Shown one piece after another: positions 52,281-61,026 of a stretch of 64,000 nucleotides of DNA (positions are counted from its first letter, which is position 1; each line of letters starts with the position of its first letter). This DNA comes from an uncultured Eubacteriales bacterium. Lineage in GTDB: Bacteria; Bacillota; Clostridia; Oscillospirales; CAG-382. The stretch spans positions 1-64,000 of the forward strand of contig URVJ01000002.1 in assembly GCA_900551295.1 (NCBI GenBank), in the 5' to 3' direction. The notes below the pieces were generated by a model. It saw only the letters and a program-made list of their open reading frames with translations. It was not told the origin of the DNA and ran no database searches. The position numbers and the translations under genes are program-made.

Positions 52281-52825
52281 AGAGCTTTCTCCGTGCCCTT
52301 TGTCCGTCCGAAAGCCGCAGACAGTCTCGGCAGAACAGTATTCATGACAACGCCGCAAATGTCTCCGCTTATAACGCTTGCCGCAGCAAATAACGGGAAG
52401 TATAAAGCGAATGCAGTACCCGATGTCAGAATACCGCCGGCTATCGACTGACCTATGCTGTGAAAAAGCGCGCTGAGCGCCGATACGCCGATAAATGATA
52501 TGCGTTTACCGTAAAGCGGCTTTGATATAATAAGGCTTGCGAAAGATAACAGCGATCCGCACATCGAAAGGCAAAGCGAAAAGACATTCCCTGTAAAAAC
52601 AAAGATAAACAGCGGACGTAAGAATGCCGTGAAAAACGCGCACACGGTGCCTGAAAGATAAAACGCGGCAGCCGTTGCAATGTTTGAAAGTCCGAGCTTA
52701 ACTCCCGGCAGAAACAGTCCCGTCGGAAATATAAAACTTTCAATAATAGATATTATTGCCGCAAAAGCAGTAAATAACGCGGCGTCAAGCATAACTTGGA
52801 GCGCTTTTTTGTTATCCTGCCGCAT
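52277..52825 (-). CDS. Gx-transporter family membrane protein
   Basis: A 182-residue protein with about five hydrophobic segments and the PGVKLGLSNIATAAAFYLSG and GNVFSLCLSMCGSLLSF regions usual for the Gx_transp (heptaprenyl diphosphate synthase component I-like) family. The family is often found beside NusG-II and ApbE genes; it may move a flavin or a quinone precursor, which is inference. The ATG at 52825 follows GGAGGTG; an upstream GTG is too close to it. It overlaps the NusG-II gene by 14 bases. Confidence 0.9.
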   Translation of the reverse strand: MRQDNKKALQVMLDAALFTAFAAIISIIESFIFPTGLFLPGVKLGLSNIATAAAFYLSGTVCAFFTAFLRPLFIFVFTGNVFSLCLSMCGSLLSFASLIISKPLYGKRISFIGVSALSALFHSIGQSIAGGILTSGTAFALYFPLFAAASVISGDICGVVMNTVLPRLSAAFGRTKGTEKAL

Positions 52826-53186
52826 AGTCCGCACCTCCGCCGTTATTTGATTTTTCCGACACTACCGCAACCCTGTTCGGCAGACATATAACGCTGCCGC
52901 CGTCCTTTGTGACGGGATTCATCAAAAGACAAAGACCGTCGGGGCAGTCAGAATCCGAAATATACGCTTTTCCGTCCTTTACCGTAACCGTCGTGTGACC
53001 GCCGTCGGGGGAGTAGGACGAGTTCTGCGACAGATCAAGAGTTTTTGCGGCTTTTCCGTCAAGCGTTACCGTGACGGTGCTTATCTTAGCGTAATTATAG
53101 CGTAAAATCATAGAAAAGGCAATGCAAAAAGCAAAAATTAAGATGTTAATAACAACATCGCCGATGTAAGTTCTTGCTTTTTTCAT
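52812..53186 (-). CDS. NusG domain II-containing membrane-anchored protein
   Basis: A 124-residue protein with one N-terminal membrane segment (residues about 10-30) and an extracellular NusG-II-type beta domain. It shows SDCPDGLCLLMNPVTKDGGS and VICLPNRVAVVS, the double-Cys and CLPNR signature of the family. It is not a transcription factor. Such proteins sit in operons with ApbE and the Gx transporter and probably handle or accept flavin outside the membrane (inference). Confidence 0.92.
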   Translation of the reverse strand: MKKARTYIGDVVINILIFAFCIAFSMILRYNYAKISTVTVTLDGKAAKTLDLSQNSSYSPDGGHTTVTVKDGKAYISDSDCPDGLCLLMNPVTKDGGSVICLPNRVAVVSEKSNNGGGADYAAG

Positions 53187-53821
53187 GACATATATGGATT
53201 GTGCGCGCGTTGTTCATCAAGCTCTGTTTTCTGACCGTGACCGGGGTATATTTCATAGTTTCCGCAAAGCGCGGCAAGCGACGAAAGCGAGTTTTTCATG
53301 TCCGACGGACTTCCGCCGTCAAAATCCGTTCTGCCGCAGCTGCCGGCAAACATCGTGTCGCCCGTGAATATGACGCGTTCGTGCTCCTCCGCAAAGCAGG
53401 AACTTCCCGGCGTGTGACCGGGTGTGTGCATTACCTTAAAACAAAGTTTTCCGACTGTTACAGTGTCGCCGTCCTTGAGTGTTTTCAGCTTTCCGTTATA
53501 TGAATACGGACTTTTAAACAGCGTACCCGAAAGATTAGCCGAAACGTCGGACATTGCAGCCGCGTCAAGCTCGTGAATGTATACAGGTATATCTAATCCA
53601 TCGGCTTTTGCGGCGTTTATCAAGTCCGTAAGACCGAATATGTGGTCAAAATGCGCGTGAGTGATGATAACAGCACATATTTCCAGGTTTTGCAACTTTG
53701 TGTACCTGTATACGCTATCGCCCATGTCGCAGGGATCAAAAACGGCGCAGTTTCCGCAGCCGTCGTCGGCAATGTAGCAGTTTGTCGCGCACACGCCCAT
53801 ACAGAAAGTCTTGATGTTCAT
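53183..53821 (-). CDS. metallo-beta-lactamase-fold hydrolase, glyoxalase II-like
   Basis: A 212-residue hydrolase with the zinc motif VIITHAHFDHIFGL (HxHxDH) near residue 55, then VMHTPGHTPGSSCF and VIFTGDTMFAGSCGRTD and EIYPGHGQKTEL. This is the standard short glyoxalase II-type MBL fold, likely acting on a thioester. ATG overlaps the NusG-II start codon region by 4 bases, so it heads the operon. GGGGAA is its ribosome site. Confidence 0.93.
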   Translation of the reverse strand: MNIKTFCMGVCATNCYIADDGCGNCAVFDPCDMGDSVYRYTKLQNLEICAVIITHAHFDHIFGLTDLINAAKADGLDIPVYIHELDAAAMSDVSANLSGTLFKSPYSYNGKLKTLKDGDTVTVGKLCFKVMHTPGHTPGSSCFAEEHERVIFTGDTMFAGSCGRTDFDGGSPSDMKNSLSSLAALCGNYEIYPGHGQKTELDEQRAHNPYMS

Positions 53822-53838
53822 AATATTCCCCGTTCAAT

Positions 53839-53869
53839 AAAAATACGGGGTATTTTGTCATCCCCCGTA
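53839..53869 (-). terminator. terminator of valS
   Basis: Minus strand TACGGGG and CCCCGTA (53869-53863 and 53850-53844) with a T-rich run after it. It ends the valS transcript before the metallo-hydrolase gene. Confidence 0.85.
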
Positions 53870-53889
53870 ATGCGGTACAATCTTGTAAA

Positions 53890-56517
53890 TTACTTGTCGA
53901 GAGCCTTTAACATATCTTCGACATTGGCAAGCATTTCGGTGTATTTTGCAAGCTTAGCCTTTTCGCCGTCAACGACGGCAGCAGGAGCCTTGTCAACGAA
54001 TGAAGCGTTGGAGAGCTTTTTGTTTACTCTTTCTATTTCGGCAAGCGCTGTCTGCTTTTCCTTTTCAAGACGCGCTTTTTCTTTTTCCATGTCAAGCATT
54101 TCAGCCATGGGAATAAAGATCTTTGCACCGTCCGAAACAATGCTTACCGCACCGTCCGCGTCGTAGCTGTCAACAACTTCAAGTCCCGACGCGCTTGCAA
54201 GCTTTTCAAAGAATTTGCCGGTATTTCCGTTGAAAGAATCCGTGTACTCCGAGATGACGTAGAGCTTAGCCTTTCTTGACGGCGGTACGTTCATCTGGGT
54301 TCTTGTGTTTCTTACGGCGCGTATTGCGTCGATAACTCTGTCCATGCTCTTGCATTCTGCGCCGAAGTCGAGCTTTTCATCATATTCGGGATAGCTTTGC
54401 GAGATGAGAAGACCGTCTGAAATGTTGAGGTGAGACCATATTTCTTCCGAGATAAAGGGCATAAACGGGTGCAGCAGCTTCAATATACCCGTGAGTACGT
54501 AGAGAAGAACGCTCTGTGCGTCTTTGCAGGATTGCGTGCCTTTTTCAAAGAGTCTGGGTTTTACGACTTCAATGTACCAGTCGCAGTATACGTCCCAGAT
54601 AAATTCAAGCAACTTTGCAGCCGCAACGCCAAGCTCAAACTTGTCGAGATTGACTGTTATTTCCTTAACAGCATTGTTGTAGTGCGTGAGTATCCATTTG
54701 TCCTCGATTGCAAGATTTTCGGGAATGCAGGGCTTTGCTCCGTCGTCAAGGTTCATGAGAACAAAACGCGCGGCGTTCCAGATTTTGTTTGCAAAGTTTC
54801 TCGAATTGTCCATCTTTGTGTAAGAGAAACGCATATCGTTTCCGGGTGCATTTCCCGTAACAAGGGTAAATCTGAGCGCGTCGGCACCGTACTTTTCGAT
54901 AACTTCAAGCGGATCAATGCCGTTTCCGAGAGATTTAGACATCTTGCGTCCCTGTTCGTCTCTTACAAGACCGTGAATGAGGACGTTTTCAAACGGAGCT
55001 TTTCCTGTGTGTTCAAGTCCCGAGAAGATCATTCTCGAAACCCAGAACGTGATAATGTCGTAGCCTGTAACGAGGGTAGATGTAGGATAGTATCTCTTGT
55101 AGTCCTCTGTGATTTCGGGCCAGCCGAGAGTAGAGAACGGCCAGAGCGCCGACGAGAACCATGTATCGAGAACGTCCTCCTCCTGACGAAGCGGAGCGCC
55201 GCAGTCGGGACAAATCTTTTCGTCTTTCTTGGAAACTATCATTTTGCCGCACTTGTCGCAGTAGAACGCAGGAATTCTGTGACCCCACCAAAGCTGACGG
55301 GAAATGCACCAGTCGTGAATGTTTTCCATCCAGTTGAAGTATTTTTTGGACTGATTTTCGGGAATGAACTTTATCTTTCCGCTTCTTACAACGTCGATAG
55401 CCGGTTTTGCAAGAGGCTCCATCTTTACGAACCACTGATCAGAGATGAGCGGCTCAACCGTTGTTCCGCAGCGGTAGCATGTGCCTACATTGTGAACCGT
55501 CGGCTCAACCTTTACGAGAACTCCCATTTCTTCAAGCTCTTTTACAACCTGTTTTCTCGCCTCGTATCTGTCAAGACCTTCAAACTTGCCCGCGACCTCG
55601 TTGAGAGTTGCGTCGTCGTTCATTACGTTTATCTGTTCGAGATCGTGTCTCTGACCTACAAGGAAGTCGTTGGGGTCGTGCGCGGGAGTTATCTTAACAC
55701 AGCCCGTGCCTTTTTCCATGTCGGCGTATTCGTCGGTTATTATCGGAATTTCGCGGTTGACAAACGGAACAACGACTTTTTTGCCTACAAGGTGCTTGTA
55801 TCTTTCGTCGTCGGGGTTTACCGCAACGGCTGTATCGCCGAATAATGTTTCGGGACGCGTGGTTGCGACAATAACGTATTCGTCGCTGTCCTTTACATAA
55901 TATTTAATGTGCCAGTAATTGCCCTGCTGTTCGGGATTTTCAACCTCGGCGTCGGAAAGAGCCGTCTTGCAGTGCGGACACCAGTTTGCTATTCTGTGAC
56001 CTCTGTAAATAAGACCTTTGTCGTAAAGCGAAACGAAGACCTCTTTTACTGCCTCCGAACAGCCTTCGTCCATGGTAAAGCGGAGTCTTGACCAGTCGCA
56101 GGAGCAGCCTATCTTTTTAAGCTGTGTAATGATTCTCGAACCGTATTTGTTTTTCCAGTCCCAGACGCGTTCCAAAAACTTTTCTCTGCCGAGATCGTAT
56201 CTTGTAAGACCTTCTTCTTTTCTGAGATTTTCCTCAACTTTGATCTGAGTTGCAATTCCGGCATGGTCGGTGCCCGGAACCCAGAGCGTGTCAAAACCTT
56301 TCATCCTCTTGTATCTTATGAGAATGTCCTGTAAGGTGTCGTCGAGAGCGTGTCCCATGTGGAGCTGTCCCGTTACGTTAGGCGGAGGAATAACTATGGT
56401 GTAGGTCGGCTTTGTCCTGTCGCCGGAGGGCTTGAAGCTTCCGGTACTTTCCCACTTTTCGTATATTTTTTCCTCGCTTGAATGAGGATCATAGTTCTTT
56501 TCGAGTTCAATAGACAT
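53890..56517 (-). CDS. valS: valine-tRNA ligase
   Basis: An 875-residue class I synthetase charging tRNA-Val. HIGH motif as GQLHMGHALDDT, KMSKS motif as RKMSKSLGNG. The editing domain (residues about 190-350, TTRPETLFGDTAVAVNP) is intact, as is the C-terminal coiled-coil arm (about 800-870, rich in Lys/Glu). ATG 56517 follows AAAGGAAA; the longer frame is not preceded by a site. It starts 31 bases after DUF1015 and shares its promoter. No T-box leader is seen. Confidence 0.98.
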   Translation of the reverse strand: MSIELEKNYDPHSSEEKIYEKWESTGSFKPSGDRTKPTYTIVIPPPNVTGQLHMGHALDDTLQDILIRYKRMKGFDTLWVPGTDHAGIATQIKVEENLRKEEGLTRYDLGREKFLERVWDWKNKYGSRIITQLKKIGCSCDWSRLRFTMDEGCSEAVKEVFVSLYDKGLIYRGHRIANWCPHCKTALSDAEVENPEQQGNYWHIKYYVKDSDEYVIVATTRPETLFGDTAVAVNPDDERYKHLVGKKVVVPFVNREIPIITDEYADMEKGTGCVKITPAHDPNDFLVGQRHDLEQINVMNDDATLNEVAGKFEGLDRYEARKQVVKELEEMGVLVKVEPTVHNVGTCYRCGTTVEPLISDQWFVKMEPLAKPAIDVVRSGKIKFIPENQSKKYFNWMENIHDWCISRQLWWGHRIPAFYCDKCGKMIVSKKDEKICPDCGAPLRQEEDVLDTWFSSALWPFSTLGWPEITEDYKRYYPTSTLVTGYDIITFWVSRMIFSGLEHTGKAPFENVLIHGLVRDEQGRKMSKSLGNGIDPLEVIEKYGADALRFTLVTGNAPGNDMRFSYTKMDNSRNFANKIWNAARFVLMNLDDGAKPCIPENLAIEDKWILTHYNNAVKEITVNLDKFELGVAAAKLLEFIWDVYCDWYIEVVKPRLFEKGTQSCKDAQSVLLYVLTGILKLLHPFMPFISEEIWSHLNISDGLLISQSYPEYDEKLDFGAECKSMDRVIDAIRAVRNTRTQMNVPPSRKAKLYVISEYTDSFNGNTGKFFEKLASASGLEVVDSYDADGAVSIVSDGAKIFIPMAEMLDMEKEKARLEKEKQTALAEIERVNKKLSNASFVDKAPAAVVDGEKAKLAKYTEMLANVEDMLKALDK

Positions 56518-56548
56518 TTGTTTGTTTCCTTTCGGTTTAAACTTTATG

Positions 56549-57841
56549 TTAAATGGTATCGGGGTCAAGTATCTGGTTCATAACAAGCCCCGTTATGAGT
56601 TTCGGATAGAAATATGTGGACTTCTGCGGCATTTTTTCTCCTGCAAGAGCCGCGTCCTTTATCTGTGAAATGAGCGTCGGACGAATCAGAAAAGCGCAGT
56701 TTACATCATGCGAGCAGTTTACAAGGTCGATAGCCTCTGAAATGTCGCGCGTGTAGTTTAAGTTTATCTGATTTGCCATGTTTTGCTTGTCAATGCCGAG
56801 AATGTTCTCAAGTATCAGCGAGTGCAGCACCGTCACGTCAAGAGATGTGTAAGCGGCGGTCTTTCCGGGATTCATTTCCGCAACCTTTTGCTGCGCGCCG
56901 TCCTTCATGGTCAGCTTGTAGAAAATCTTGTCCTTTGAGCACATGACAAAGACCTTTTCTGAGTCATTTTCGCCGAGAACCGACTGAATTTCGTTCTGCT
57001 CGATGCCCGTTACGTCAAAGTACGCCGATATTTTGTCAAGCAGCGCCGTTTCGTCGTAGTTTTCCAGACCCCTTACTATTCTGTGAGTGGGGAATACCAC
57101 AAGACCGTCGTTTTCCATGTCTATAAGCATCATCATGCAGTAGTTTGCCGGGTGGTTTTCGTCTTTTATAACACCGTCGGAAATGAGCTTGTCTCTGTAA
57201 CGCAGCGCCGTTTCGTATCTGTGATGACCGTCCGCGATAAAGAGCTTTTTATCCTCAAAAGCCTTTTCGAGAAAAGCTATATCTTCGCGGTTTTCTATCT
57301 TCCACAGACGCTGTATAACTCCGTCCTCCGCCGTAAATTCAATTTCGGGCTTTCCTGCGCTGCACTGCATTACGCGTGAGCTTATAACACGGTTTTCGTC
57401 GCTGTACATTGAATAAATGGGACTGAAATTGCAGCCCGTCGCGCACATAAGCTCAAATCTGTCCTGCTTTGCCTTGGAAAGCGTTTCTTCGTGCGGAAGC
57501 ACCACGCCTTTTGAAAACTCCTCAAGCTTTACCCGCGTGAAAATTCCGCGGAGCTTTTTTGTTTTGCCGTATGCTTCGAATTCTTCCTCGTAGACGTAAA
57601 TGCCGGGCTTTTCGTCGCAGGCTATAACGCCGCTTTTAAGCCAGCCGAGATATGTTTCGCGCGCTTTCGCGTAAGCGTTGTCACCGACGGGCTTTTCAAG
57701 CCTTATTATGTTTTCGGGACTTTCGGAAATGTAACCGAGTCTCTGTTCTTCGCTGATAATGTCATACGGAGGGCATACGTTAAGCGCGGTTTTGCCTTTG
57801 TCCGTGTACCTCAGCGCACCGAATGCTCTGACTTGTGCCAT
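56549..57841 (-). CDS. DUF1015-family protein
   Basis: A 430-residue protein of the widespread DUF1015 family. It has AFGALRYTDKGKTALNVCPPYDIISEEQR at the N-terminus (the CPPYDII motif), VLPHEETLSKAKQDRFELM and LFIADGHHRYETALRYRD (the GHHRYET motif). The family is common beside serine or valine metabolism genes and is thought to bind a small metabolite; a kinase-like activity has been proposed for relatives. The ATG at 57841 follows AGGAGAAAA. It leads the operon into valS. Confidence 0.94.
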   Translation of the reverse strand: MAQVRAFGALRYTDKGKTALNVCPPYDIISEEQRLGYISESPENIIRLEKPVGDNAYAKARETYLGWLKSGVIACDEKPGIYVYEEEFEAYGKTKKLRGIFTRVKLEEFSKGVVLPHEETLSKAKQDRFELMCATGCNFSPIYSMYSDENRVISSRVMQCSAGKPEIEFTAEDGVIQRLWKIENREDIAFLEKAFEDKKLFIADGHHRYETALRYRDKLISDGVIKDENHPANYCMMMLIDMENDGLVVFPTHRIVRGLENYDETALLDKISAYFDVTGIEQNEIQSVLGENDSEKVFVMCSKDKIFYKLTMKDGAQQKVAEMNPGKTAAYTSLDVTVLHSLILENILGIDKQNMANQINLNYTRDISEAIDLVNCSHDVNCAFLIRPTLISQIKDAALAGEKMPQKSTYFYPKLITGLVMNQILDPDTI

Positions 57842-57877
57842 GATTTTTTCTCCTAACCAAATAAAGTTATTCATATT

Positions 57878-57906
57878 ATTATACAACAACATTGCGCCTT
57901 TTACAA
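57878..57906 (-). promoter_or_regulatory. promoter of the DUF1015-valS operon
   Basis: Minus strand TTGTAA (57906-57901) and TATAAT (57883-57878) with a 17-base spacer, 37 bases from the DUF1015 start. Confidence 0.85.
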
Positions 57907-57968
57907 GAAGTTTTAACAAAAAAGCCTTAAAAAATTTTATTTGCGTCGCAGGCGCATATTGCGCACGG

Positions 57969-57997
57969 CACAAAAAACCTCATCGCGGCATAATATA
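57969..57997 (+). promoter_or_regulatory. SigK-type promoter of the cysteine-rich protein gene
   Basis: CACA at 57969-57972 (matching the mACm -35 of SigK) and CATAATATA at 57989-57997 (matching CATAnnnTA) are 16 bases apart. The SigK consensus in Bacillus is mACm, 16-17 bases, CATAnnnTA. sigK itself is encoded in this window. Sigma-A boxes of similar strength are absent here. Confidence 0.6.
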
Positions 57998-58001
57998 CAG
58001 C

Positions 58002-58028
58002 AAAGGCTCCAAGGTCATAAGAGCCTTT
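58002..58028 (+). promoter_or_regulatory. hairpin directly upstream of the ribosome site
   Basis: AAAGGCTC at 58002-58009 and GAGCCTTT at 58021-58028 form a perfect 8-base stem with an 11-base loop. The ribosome site AAAGGAGG begins 6 bases later. It may limit translation initiation, or stabilise the 5' end of the mRNA. It is not a terminator (no T run). Confidence 0.6.
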
Positions 58029-58052
58029 AATCCAAAGGAGGTTTTTTAGCTT

Positions 58053-58994
58053 ATGACAGATAAAAATTGCCAGACAGCGTCAAATGTTCTCGGAACATCG
58101 ACGGGCTGCTGCAGAGACAAGTCCACTTGCATAGATGTCGATAAGATATACGATTCCGCAAAAGATAAGGAATGTATAGAGGATTTAAGAGTATATCTCG
58201 ATAACGAAGGACAGGACATAGTGGATAACGCAACTACCATAAGATGCACAAGCGCGGAAGTTCTCTGGGCAAACATTTCGGTACATGACGTCGCTTTTAA
58301 CCGCGGCTATTATGCGGTAGACATAAGATACTATTTCCGCATATGCTTTGAAGCGTGCGTATCGGGCAGAGCAAGAGAGTTCTGCGGTATAGCCGTTTAC
58401 GATAAGCAGACAATAATGTACGGCAGCGAAGGAAACGTCAGCGTGTTCACGTCCGAGGCAGCCAACGGTTCTATCTGCGGCGGAGTGCCGGATTCCGGAC
58501 TTACACAGGCGGTTTCAAATATGCCCAAAGTTGTGCTTGAAGTTGCAACGCCCATATGCCTTGCGGTAAAGGCTGTTGAAAAAACGTATAAGTACGGCTG
58601 TACCTGCTGCTGCTGCGAACAGATACCCGAATGCATATGCAACAGCTGCGGCTGTAAGCCCGTAAGCGACGAGTGCGGCGTAAAATCGCTGTATGTAACG
58701 CTCGGACTGTTTACTCTTACAAGAATGGAAAGACCTGTTTCCATACTTCTCGACAGCGCCGAATTCTGCGTACCCGAAAGAGAAAGCTCCGTTCTTTCCG
58801 ATTCGACAACAGATCCCTGCAAGCTGTTCAAGACCATGAATTTCCCGACCTGTGATTTCTATCCTCCGAGCTGCGGCGCGGTTTCAAGCGGCATAGCCGG
58901 CGGAGAACAGTGTAAGGAATGTCCGACGTCCTGCTGCACAAACGTGGGTTCGTCCAATACCGGAAATAAGTGCTGCCGCTGTTCGGGAAACTGA
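58053..58994 (+). CDS. cysteine-rich protein, likely spore-associated
   Basis: A 313-residue protein with many Cys residues in clusters (CTCCCCEQIPECICNSCGCK near residue 190 and, at the C-terminus, CKECPTSCC and CCRCSGN). The start is TDKNCQTASNVLG with CIDVDKIYDSAKDKEC next. It has no signal peptide and no catalytic motif. Similar Cys-rich proteins occur in many Clostridia but are unnamed. The SigK-type promoter makes expression in the late mother cell and cross-linking into the coat plausible. The ATG at 58053 follows AAAGGAGG. Confidence 0.8.
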   Translation: MTDKNCQTASNVLGTSTGCCRDKSTCIDVDKIYDSAKDKECIEDLRVYLDNEGQDIVDNATTIRCTSAEVLWANISVHDVAFNRGYYAVDIRYYFRICFEACVSGRAREFCGIAVYDKQTIMYGSEGNVSVFTSEAANGSICGGVPDSGLTQAVSNMPKVVLEVATPICLAVKAVEKTYKYGCTCCCCEQIPECICNSCGCKPVSDECGVKSLYVTLGLFTLTRMERPVSILLDSAEFCVPERESSVLSDSTTDPCKLFKTMNFPTCDFYPPSCGAVSSGIAGGEQCKECPTSCCTNVGSSNTGNKCCRCSGN

Positions 58995-59119
58995 GCGGCA
59001 ACGCTTAAATGCAATGTCGCGTAGGACCGGGAACGTAAAGTAAACCGGCACTTCGCGGCAAAAGTGAAAAAGGGTGTGAGGCTGTGTCCGCAAAAGGATA
59101 AGCCTTGCACCTTTGTGTT

Positions 59120-59935
59120 TTATATTGTTTTTTGAGCAGTACCGCGGTAAATGCTGCGGTAGTTTCCGGGCGACATTCCGAAATTCTGTTTAAAGGCGCG
59201 CATAAAGTTTGCGTAGTCGTCGAAACCGCTTTCGGCACAGATTTCGGAAACGCTCATATCGGAATATGCAAGCAGTTTTTTTGCATAGTCAAATCTTATG
59301 CCGTCAAGATATTTTTTGAAAGTAATACCGTTTTCGTCCGCAAATACTTTGCTGAGATATGATACGGACAAGCCTATGTGCTTTGCGGCTGAAGAAAGGG
59401 TTATGTCCGAACGGAAATTTTCGAGAACGTAGAGCATTGCCGTCTGCGCGTAAGAAAGCGAACCGTCCGTGACAGCCGAAACGTTTTGTGCGGTCTTTAG
59501 CAACAGCACGCCGAGAGTGGCTTTGAGATATTCTTCGTTTTCCTTTAAACAGGCGTCTTTCATCTGTTGGAGCAATGCCCTTATAAACATGGCGTCGCTT
59601 TGCGGAAAAATCACTGCGTTTTCTTTGTTTTTTGCAATGAGAGAAAAAAGAGTGCTGCCGTCGCATAAACTTTCCGAAAATTTGATGTTGACTATTCTTG
59701 CCCCGCCGCGCGATACTTTGACGCTGTGGAAATTTACGGGCGTCATAAAAAAAAGCATATTTTCGCGTATTTCGTGCTGCTTTCCGTCAATGATGTATTT
59801 ACCGCCGCCGGAAAGTATAAATTCCATTTCGGTAAAGTCGTGCCAGTGCGTAGGATATTCGCCGTATATTGTCTTTTCTAACACCGATATTCCGATTTCG
59901 GGAACTTTCTGGAGCTTTGTGTAATGCTTTATCAT
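59120..59935 (-). CDS. AraC-family regulator divergent from the ROK-SIS-transaldolase operon
   Basis: A 271-residue regulator: cupin sensor with YPTHWHDFTEMEFILSGGG (His-rich), LFFMTPVNFHSVKV, then the AraC helix-turn-helix pair (LSSAAKHIGLSVSYLSKVFA and ICAESGFDDYANFMRAFKQNF). The ATG at 59935 follows CGGAGGAA; the longer frame has none. Its minus-strand promoter overlaps an inverted repeat at 59956-59974, so autoregulation is likely. The target should be the neighbouring sugar operon. Confidence 0.92.
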   Translation of the reverse strand: MIKHYTKLQKVPEIGISVLEKTIYGEYPTHWHDFTEMEFILSGGGKYIIDGKQHEIRENMLFFMTPVNFHSVKVSRGGARIVNIKFSESLCDGSTLFSLIAKNKENAVIFPQSDAMFIRALLQQMKDACLKENEEYLKATLGVLLLKTAQNVSAVTDGSLSYAQTAMLYVLENFRSDITLSSAAKHIGLSVSYLSKVFADENGITFKKYLDGIRFDYAKKLLAYSDMSVSEICAESGFDDYANFMRAFKQNFGMSPGNYRSIYRGTAQKTI

Positions 59936-59955
59936 TTTCCGTTCCTCCGATAGTG

Positions 59956-59986
59956 AGATTATATCCCATAATCTAAAAAAATGCAA
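59956..59986 (-). promoter_or_regulatory. promoter and overlapping operator of the AraC gene
   Basis: Minus strand TTGCAT (59986-59981) and TATAAT (59963-59958) with a 17-base spacer. The inverted repeat AGATTAT (59956-59962) / ATAATCT (59968-59974) spans the -10 box. Confidence 0.8.
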
Positions 59987-60069
59987 CACATATGCCAAAA
60001 AAAGCAAAGAAACGCCGTCCATAACATAATAGAATTAAACTGAAAAAGCAAAAACGGAGGTATGACCGC

Positions 60070-61026
60070 ATGGAACTTCTCGGAATAGACATAGGAGGTA
60101 CAAAATGCGCCGTCGTAAGAGGGAATGAGGACGGACAGGTTCACGAAAAGGTTAAGTTTCCGACGACAAACGTAAACGATACGCTTGATAATATACTGTC
60201 CGCGGCAAAAAAGCTCGCACATGATTCGGCTGCAGTGGGAATAAGCTGCGGAGGGCCGCTGAATTCCGAAACCGGCGTTATACTTTCTCCGCCCAATCTT
60301 CCCGGCTGGGATAATATAGAGATAGTGAAGATTATAAATAAGCAGCTCGGACTTCCGGCATACCTGTGCAACGACGCAAATGCCTGCGCACTTGCCGAAT
60401 TTAAGTTCGGAGCCGGTATCGGTAGCCGCAACATGGTTTTTCTGACCTTCGGGACAGGCATGGGTGCAGGGCTTATACTTGACGGAAAGCTCTATAACGG
60501 CACAAACGGAAACGCCGGAGAAATAGGGCATATAAGAATGGAAAACTTCGGACCGACCGGTTACGGAAAGCAAGGCTCTTTTGAGGGCTTTGCAAGCGGC
60601 AGAGGAATTGCCATGTACGGCAAAATCAAGGCGTGCGAAGCTTTGCAGAGAGGCGAAAAGCCGATGTACTGCAAGGATCTGTCGGAACTTTCTGAGATCA
60701 ACGCAAAGACCATAGCCGACGCTGCGGAAAAAGGCGATAAAACGGCAATCGAGGTCTATGAAACGGCAGGACGTATGCTCGGACGCGGAATCGCGGTTCT
60801 TGCGGATATACTCAATCCCGACCGCATAGTAATAGGAAGCATATTTGAAAGAAGCGCGGAGCTGCTTGAAAAATCAATGTACGAAGAAATGAAAAAAGAG
60901 GCGCTGAGTGCGTCATTGGAAGTGCTTGAAGTCGTAAAGGCAAAGCTCGGAAATTCTATCGGAGACGCTGCGGCTCTCGCACTCGCACTTGACTGCTGTG
61001 AAAGGAGTAAGGATAAAAATGCTTGA
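60070..61026 (+). CDS. ROK-family sugar kinase
   Basis: A 318-residue protein of the ROK (repressor, ORF, kinase) family. ATP-binding GIDIGGTKCAVVRG, sugar-binding GGPLNSETGVILSPPNLPGW, the catalytic NDANACALAEFKFGAG and FLTFGTGMGAGLILDG are all present. The zinc-binding CxCGxxGC of many ROK kinases is replaced by a cysteine-free GPTGYGKQGSFEG. No DNA-binding helix-turn-helix is fused, so it is a kinase, not a repressor. It overlaps the SIS gene by 8 bases. Substrate is unknown; glucose, mannose or an N-acetylated sugar are typical. Confidence 0.92.
   Translation: MELLGIDIGGTKCAVVRGNEDGQVHEKVKFPTTNVNDTLDNILSAAKKLAHDSAAVGISCGGPLNSETGVILSPPNLPGWDNIEIVKIINKQLGLPAYLCNDANACALAEFKFGAGIGSRNMVFLTFGTGMGAGLILDGKLYNGTNGNAGEIGHIRMENFGPTGYGKQGSFEGFASGRGIAMYGKIKACEALQRGEKPMYCKDLSELSEINAKTIADAAEKGDKTAIEVYETAGRMLGRGIAVLADILNPDRIVIGSIFERSAELLEKSMYEEMKKEALSASLEVLEVVKAKLGNSIGDAAALALALDCCERSKDKNA

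Noticed and set aside
54430..55845. 471-codon plus-strand open frame
   Set aside because: Antisense shadow of valS, which has clear synthetase motifs; no ribosome site.
56518..57841. T-box leader of valS
   Set aside because: valS starts 31 bases after DUF1015; no T-box consensus or specifier loop is visible there or before DUF1015.
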